Assembly: GCA_003133815.1 (NCBI GenBank)
Contig: PKZR01000208.1
Span: 1,743-10,527 of the forward strand
From: Limisphaerales bacterium
Lineage (GTDB): Bacteria > Verrucomicrobiota > Verrucomicrobiia > Limisphaerales > UBA11358
Reading direction: 5' to 3'
Length of the DNA stretch: 8,785 nt
In this document: one piece after another, positions 6,178-8,785 of the stretch
Layout of the letters: each line of letters starts with the position of its first letter
Numbering within the stretch: the stretch's first letter is position 1
Translations under genes and position numbers: made by a program
Notes under the pieces: model-generated
Databases searched by the model: none
Seen by the model: only the letters and a program-made list of their open reading frames with translations
What the model was told of the DNA's origin: nothing

Positions 6178-7065
6178 ATGAAACATCCAATTTTCAATCG
6201 CATCACCTTGCCGGCCGTGTTGCTGGCCGCCGGAGCGTTTTGTCCGAATCTCCACGCCGACTGGGGCAGTCTTCAGGGAAACAACCGCAACGCCCCGGCG
6301 CAGTCTGCGCCACGTCAGCAACCGCAGATCAATCGCGCTGCGCAGCCGGCGTTTCACCCGGCAGCGCAGCCGCAAATTCGCGAACCGGAACCGGTGGCGC
6401 GACCTGAACCGCAGCCTGCATTTCACCCGCAAACGCAGCCGGAAGTTCGTCCAGAACAGCCGCGTGAACAACAACCTGCGATTCGCCCGGAACCGCCGCG
6501 CCAGGAAGTTCAACCTGTATCCCGAGATCATCCGCAAATCGGGGCACCTTACAGGCAGCCAGCGGTGGCGGTTGACCGGGCGCGCGCCGGAGAATCGGAC
6601 CGGCGCCGGATGGACATTGACGCGGACCGCCGCCAGTCTTTTTTCTGGTCGGATTATCACAGTGGCATGAGGGTTGACCGGTTGCCGGATGGCTATCGTC
6701 ATTTTCGTTTCCGTGACCATGATTATTTTTATTTCGAAGGTGTCTTTTACGACGACGAACCTTCGGGTTATGTCGTGATCGCTCCGCCGGTGGATGCGGA
6801 TGTTCCCGATTTGCCGCCGGGCTCGGAAACGGTGGTGGCAAATGGCATCGTTTATTATTATGTTGCCGGAGCTTTCTACGAGCAACAATCGGATGGCAGC
6901 TATGTGGTCGTGGCCGCGCCGATCGGGGTGACAGTGTCCGAGCTTCCGCCTGACGCGGTTGAGACGGTCGCCAACGGCATCGTTTATTATCTGGCTGACG
7001 GCACGTATTATCTGCCGGTGATGCAAGATGGCGTGACCGCATATCTCACCGTGGCACAGCCTTGA
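6178..7065 (+). CDS. DUF6515-like exported repeat protein with Pro/Gln-rich region
   Basis: A 295-residue exported protein. Residues 1-27 are a signal peptide, with a likely cut after LHA. Residues about 38-125 are rich in Pro, Gln, Glu and Arg and contain imperfect 23-residue repeats (QPAFHP at 56 and 79), probably an extended, wall- or membrane-spanning stretch. An Asp/Arg-rich segment (133-152) follows. The C-terminal half has three modules of about 43 residues beginning LP-D/P (169, 212, 256), each with an aromatic hairpin such as YFYFEGVFY, IVYYYVAGAFY and IVYYLADGTYY, followed by a V-x-x-A-P-type strand in the first two. These modules match what I recall of DUF6515. No Shine-Dalgarno motif precedes the ATG, which lies eight bases after the DUF2092 stop, so translation may be coupled. 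A surface or periplasmic structural role is plausible but inferred. Confidence 0.82.
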   Translation: MKHPIFNRITLPAVLLAAGAFCPNLHADWGSLQGNNRNAPAQSAPRQQPQINRAAQPAFHPAAQPQIREPEPVARPEPQPAFHPQTQPEVRPEQPREQQPAIRPEPPRQEVQPVSRDHPQIGAPYRQPAVAVDRARAGESDRRRMDIDADRRQSFFWSDYHSGMRVDRLPDGYRHFRFRDHDYFYFEGVFYDDEPSGYVVIAPPVDADVPDLPPGSETVVANGIVYYYVAGAFYEQQSDGSYVVVAAPIGVTVSELPPDAVETVANGIVYYLADGTYYLPVMQDGVTAYLTVAQP

Positions 7066-7079
7066 GGAATTTGTTTCAC

Positions 7080-7110
7080 AAGCCGGGCTGCGAATGCGGC
7101 CCGGCTTTTT
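7080..7110 (+). terminator. Intrinsic terminator of the DUF2092-DUF6515 operon
   Basis: A perfect 9-bp GC-rich stem, AAGCCGGGC (7080-7088) with GCCCGGCTT (7099-7107), encloses a 10-base loop and is followed by further T residues to 7110. It starts 15 bases after the DUF6515 stop codon, the expected place for Rho-independent termination. Confidence 0.9.
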
Positions 7111-7154
7111 AGTTTGTGCTTGCATTAGGCGTCCTGCACGACCAGCTTTCTCCC

Positions 7155-7361
7155 ATGAACAGGAAAGAAATTGCGGAACGTGTGAGGATTGAAGCAAACG
7201 AACTGAACGCCCTCGTCAAGAAACTCCAATTCCGCTCCGAGCATTTGAACTGGCTTGCGGACGCATTGGAATCCGATGGCAAGCCGCCGCCCGCCCCAAA
7301 CCAAAAACCGGGTGCCGAAGGCAAATTCAGGAAATTGATCAACAAGGTTTACGGCGAGTAG
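7155..7361 (+). CDS. Small helical hypothetical protein (68 aa)
   Basis: Not a family I recognise. From ATG 7155 it encodes 68 residues. Residues 2-40 are amphipathic and probably one or two helices (NRKEIAERVRIEANELNALV onward, with heptad-like Leu/Ala/Val spacing), then a Pro-rich linker with three consecutive prolines (43-45), then a basic end, KFRKLINKVYGE. It has no signal peptide, membrane segment or cysteines. There is no clear ribosome binding site; a GTG at 7116 in the same frame sits just after the terminator and would add 13 residues. It lies alone between the terminator and the convergent PqiB-like gene. The opposite strand is open over the same region, but that reading looks less protein-like. 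A small DNA-binding or coiled-coil role is possible, not shown. Confidence 0.55.
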   Translation: MNRKEIAERVRIEANELNALVKKLQFRSEHLNWLADALESDGKPPPAPNQKPGAEGKFRKLINKVYGE

Positions 7362-7390
7362 GCAGAAAGTTCAGCCAGACGACGCTGCAT

Positions 7391-8338
7391 TTACTTAACG
7401 CTGTTTATCAGAAGTGATGAAGGCGAAATTAGAGATGCCTTGGCCGGGGCGTTTGTGATGGTGATGGCGGGCGACCATTTAAGCCATTTGCGGTCCACTT
7501 TGTCATTGAGCGGAAAGGCGACGCCGTTCGTCACCGGTATTCCCGGCGATTGCGGCGTGGCGAAGGCAATCCCGCCGATGACAAGTGCTTTGAACGATTC
7601 CGCGCTCATGCTGAACCCGGAAAATATTCCAAAGTGGACGCCAATTCCGCCGGCGTTCCAGAATTTTGAATCCGTCCTGACCAAAGGTGCATAATTTGTC
7701 TCGATCAAAACGTGGATATTGACGGCGGTTGAATCTTTCCCCAGCACAAAATATCGCACCGAGCCCACTTCCATGCCTCGATAATAAACCGGCGAGCCGA
7801 CCGTCAATGAGCCGAGACTCGGCGTGGTAAGAATTATTTCCAGTTCGCCGTCAGATGTTTTAAGAATGGGCGGCTTTTCCGCGCCGATGAATTTTTTTTG
7901 TTCCTTCCCGCTGCCCGGCTGCACTTGAATGTAAGGGCCGGAGACGATGGTTTCCAGACCGTGCAAACCGCCCGCGCCCACTTCGGGGCGCACAACCCAG
8001 AACACGGAGCCATCGCGCGCCAGGCTTTCAGCCGATTTGTCCAGTCGCGCCTGCACCTCAACGTGCTCGAGGTCGTGTGTCAATTTCACCGAAAGGACTC
8101 CACCCACGCGCGCTCCGCGATATTGAAGAGTTGTTTGATTGGCCTTGATTTCATTTCCGTCGCTGAACTGGATGCTGATTACCGGACCCATCTGCCGTAC
8201 ATATTTGAAAACGAGCCAGCCTCCGGCGATTGCGGCGGCCAGCGGCACAATCCAAATAATGGAAACCCTCGGCTGTCTCTTGATTCTCGCCTGCGGCAAA
8301 CCTCGCACTTCAAATTCATCTGTTTTTTCCATGTTCAT
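7391..8338 (-). CDS. PqiB-like MCE-domain protein (two MCE domains)
   Basis: A 315-residue inner-membrane-anchored protein of the MlaD/PqiB (MCE) family, which forms hexameric rings or tubes carrying lipids between the inner and outer membranes. A basic N-terminus with QARIKRQPRVS (16-26) leads to a single membrane segment (about 26-43) and two MCE domains: about 52-141 (FSDGNEIKANQTTLQYRGAR; VGGV; the closing SGPYIQVQPG) and about 165-257 (LGSLTVGSPVYYRGMEVGSV; FKALVIGGIAF). The start at 8338 is fixed by AGGAGG six bases upstream. It overlaps the end of the PqiA-like gene by 23 bases, so the two are coupled. E. coli PqiB has three MCE domains and is about 550 residues long; this one ends after the second. 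No PqiC-type lipoprotein gene follows; the next gene is convergent. Confidence 0.9.
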   Translation of the reverse strand: MNMEKTDEFEVRGLPQARIKRQPRVSIIWIVPLAAAIAGGWLVFKYVRQMGPVISIQFSDGNEIKANQTTLQYRGARVGGVLSVKLTHDLEHVEVQARLDKSAESLARDGSVFWVVRPEVGAGGLHGLETIVSGPYIQVQPGSGKEQKKFIGAEKPPILKTSDGELEIILTTPSLGSLTVGSPVYYRGMEVGSVRYFVLGKDSTAVNIHVLIETNYAPLVRTDSKFWNAGGIGVHFGIFSGFSMSAESFKALVIGGIAFATPQSPGIPVTNGVAFPLNDKVDRKWLKWSPAITITNAPAKASLISPSSLLINSVK

Positions 8339-8785
8339 GAATTTCCTCCTTCCAGATCAGGCGCGGGTCGTAGCTCGAAGAAGCCAGAATGGTAAGGACA
8401 ACCACGGAGGCAAAAACGAAAATGCCCGGACCGGGAATCACCGTGGCGAATTTTCCAAACCGGATCAGCGCGACCATCACCGCCAACAAAAAAACATCCA
8501 GCATCGCCCACGGCCCGATCTGGCAGATTGTCTTGTGAACCCGCGTGCGCAATTTTTTCCAGCGTTGTCCGCGATTTGAGACGAGAAAAAACAGTCCGAG
8601 CAGCTTCAAGAGCGGAATGATGATGCTCGCTGCAAATACCAGCGTCGCCACCGGCCACATCCCGTCACTATACAAGGCCCGGACGCTGCCCCAGACGGTG
8701 TTTTCCGTGTGACGGCCCATGTATTCCATGACCATGATGGGATAAAGATTTGCCGGCACATACAGGCAGAGCGCGGCGAGCGCCA
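8316..8785 (-). CDS. PqiA-like membrane protein (5' end beyond window)
   Basis: The 3' part of a PqiA (paraquat-inducible protein A) family gene. The frame stays open to the right edge (codons ALAALCLYVPANLYPI just before it), so the start and any upstream half lie outside the window; the GTG at 8759 is internal. About 156 residues are visible, with membrane segments around MWPVATLVFAASIIIPLLKL and, after the hallmark WAMLDVFLLAVMVALIRFG, around GIFVFASVVVLTILA, and the family ending SSYDPRLIW. PqiA proteins are inner-membrane partners of the PqiB MCE tube, thought to feed lipids into it and to protect the envelope under stress. The gene overlaps the PqiB-like gene by 23 bases in the conserved pqiA-pqiB order. 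I leave the symbol blank because YebS-type paralogues are equally possible. Confidence 0.88.
   Translation of the reverse strand, partial: ALAALCLYVPANLYPIMVMEYMGRHTENTVWGSVRALYSDGMWPVATLVFAASIIIPLLKLLGLFFLVSNRGQRWKKLRTRVHKTICQIGPWAMLDVFLLAVMVALIRFGKFATVIPGPGIFVFASVVVLTILASSSYDPRLIWKEEIHEHGKNR

Noticed and set aside
5986..7197. 403-codon open frame on the minus strand opposite DUF2092/DUF6515
   Set aside because: It is extremely rich in Arg and His, as expected for the antisense of the Pro/Gln-rich DUF6515 gene, and runs across the terminator. The + strand genes have signal peptides and family motifs.
7109..7345. 78-codon open frame on the minus strand opposite the small + strand gene
   Set aside because: Low-complexity Ser/Ala/Phe composition; it reads back through the terminator stem's T run. 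The + strand reading has a better helical, charged composition.
7362..7390. Possible shared terminator between convergent genes
   Set aside because: The 29-base gap holds no clear stem or T run.

Overview
The window is chromosomal-looking bacterial DNA, moderately GC-rich (by eye), with short AT-rich spacers and genes on both strands. The families present (DUF4142, DUF5069, DUF2092, DUF6515, a PAS/CHASE3 sensor with a CxxC...CxxC tail, PqiA/PqiB-type proteins), weak Shine-Dalgarno use and Ser/Thr/Asn-rich linkers together suggest a Verrucomicrobiota member, perhaps near Pedosphaera. This is an inference from protein character; no rRNA or marker gene is present. I see no phage, transposon, CRISPR array, tRNA or rRNA.

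Layout. Bases 1-113 hold an inverted repeat. Bases 114-569 (-) encode a YhcH/YiaL/EbgC-type sugar protein. Bases 709-3031 (-) form a probable four-gene cluster, in transcription order: exported DUF4142 protein, DUF5069 protein, lipoprotein, 55-residue membrane protein. Just upstream on the same strand lies a large membrane sensor (3158-5113) with an N-terminal multi-pass region, CHASE3, PAS and a four-cysteine tail, but no kinase, cyclase or other recognisable output domain. A divergent spacer (5114-5377) separates it from a two-gene + strand unit: a DUF2092 lipoprotein and a DUF6515 repeat protein, closed by a clear hairpin terminator. A small orphan gene (7155-7361, +) follows. Convergent to it are a two-MCE-domain PqiB-like protein (7391-8338, -) and the 3' part of a PqiA-like gene that runs off the right edge.

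How it fits together. Almost every product is predicted to sit in the membrane or outside it, so the theme is the cell envelope. The most interesting unexplained structure is a short inverted repeat, roughly GGGGT-(3 to 5 nt)-ACCC(C)ATG. It occurs three times, each time in the leader of a minus-strand gene: the sensor, the DUF4142 gene and the small membrane protein. In two of the three it supplies a misleading upstream ATG. This suggests the sensor and the DUF4142 cluster are co-regulated. A second observation is that the lipoprotein in the cluster seems to carry a diverged DUF4142-like helical bundle, so the cluster may encode two related envelope proteins. Neither point amounts to a demonstrated new system; both can be tested by comparing related genomes.
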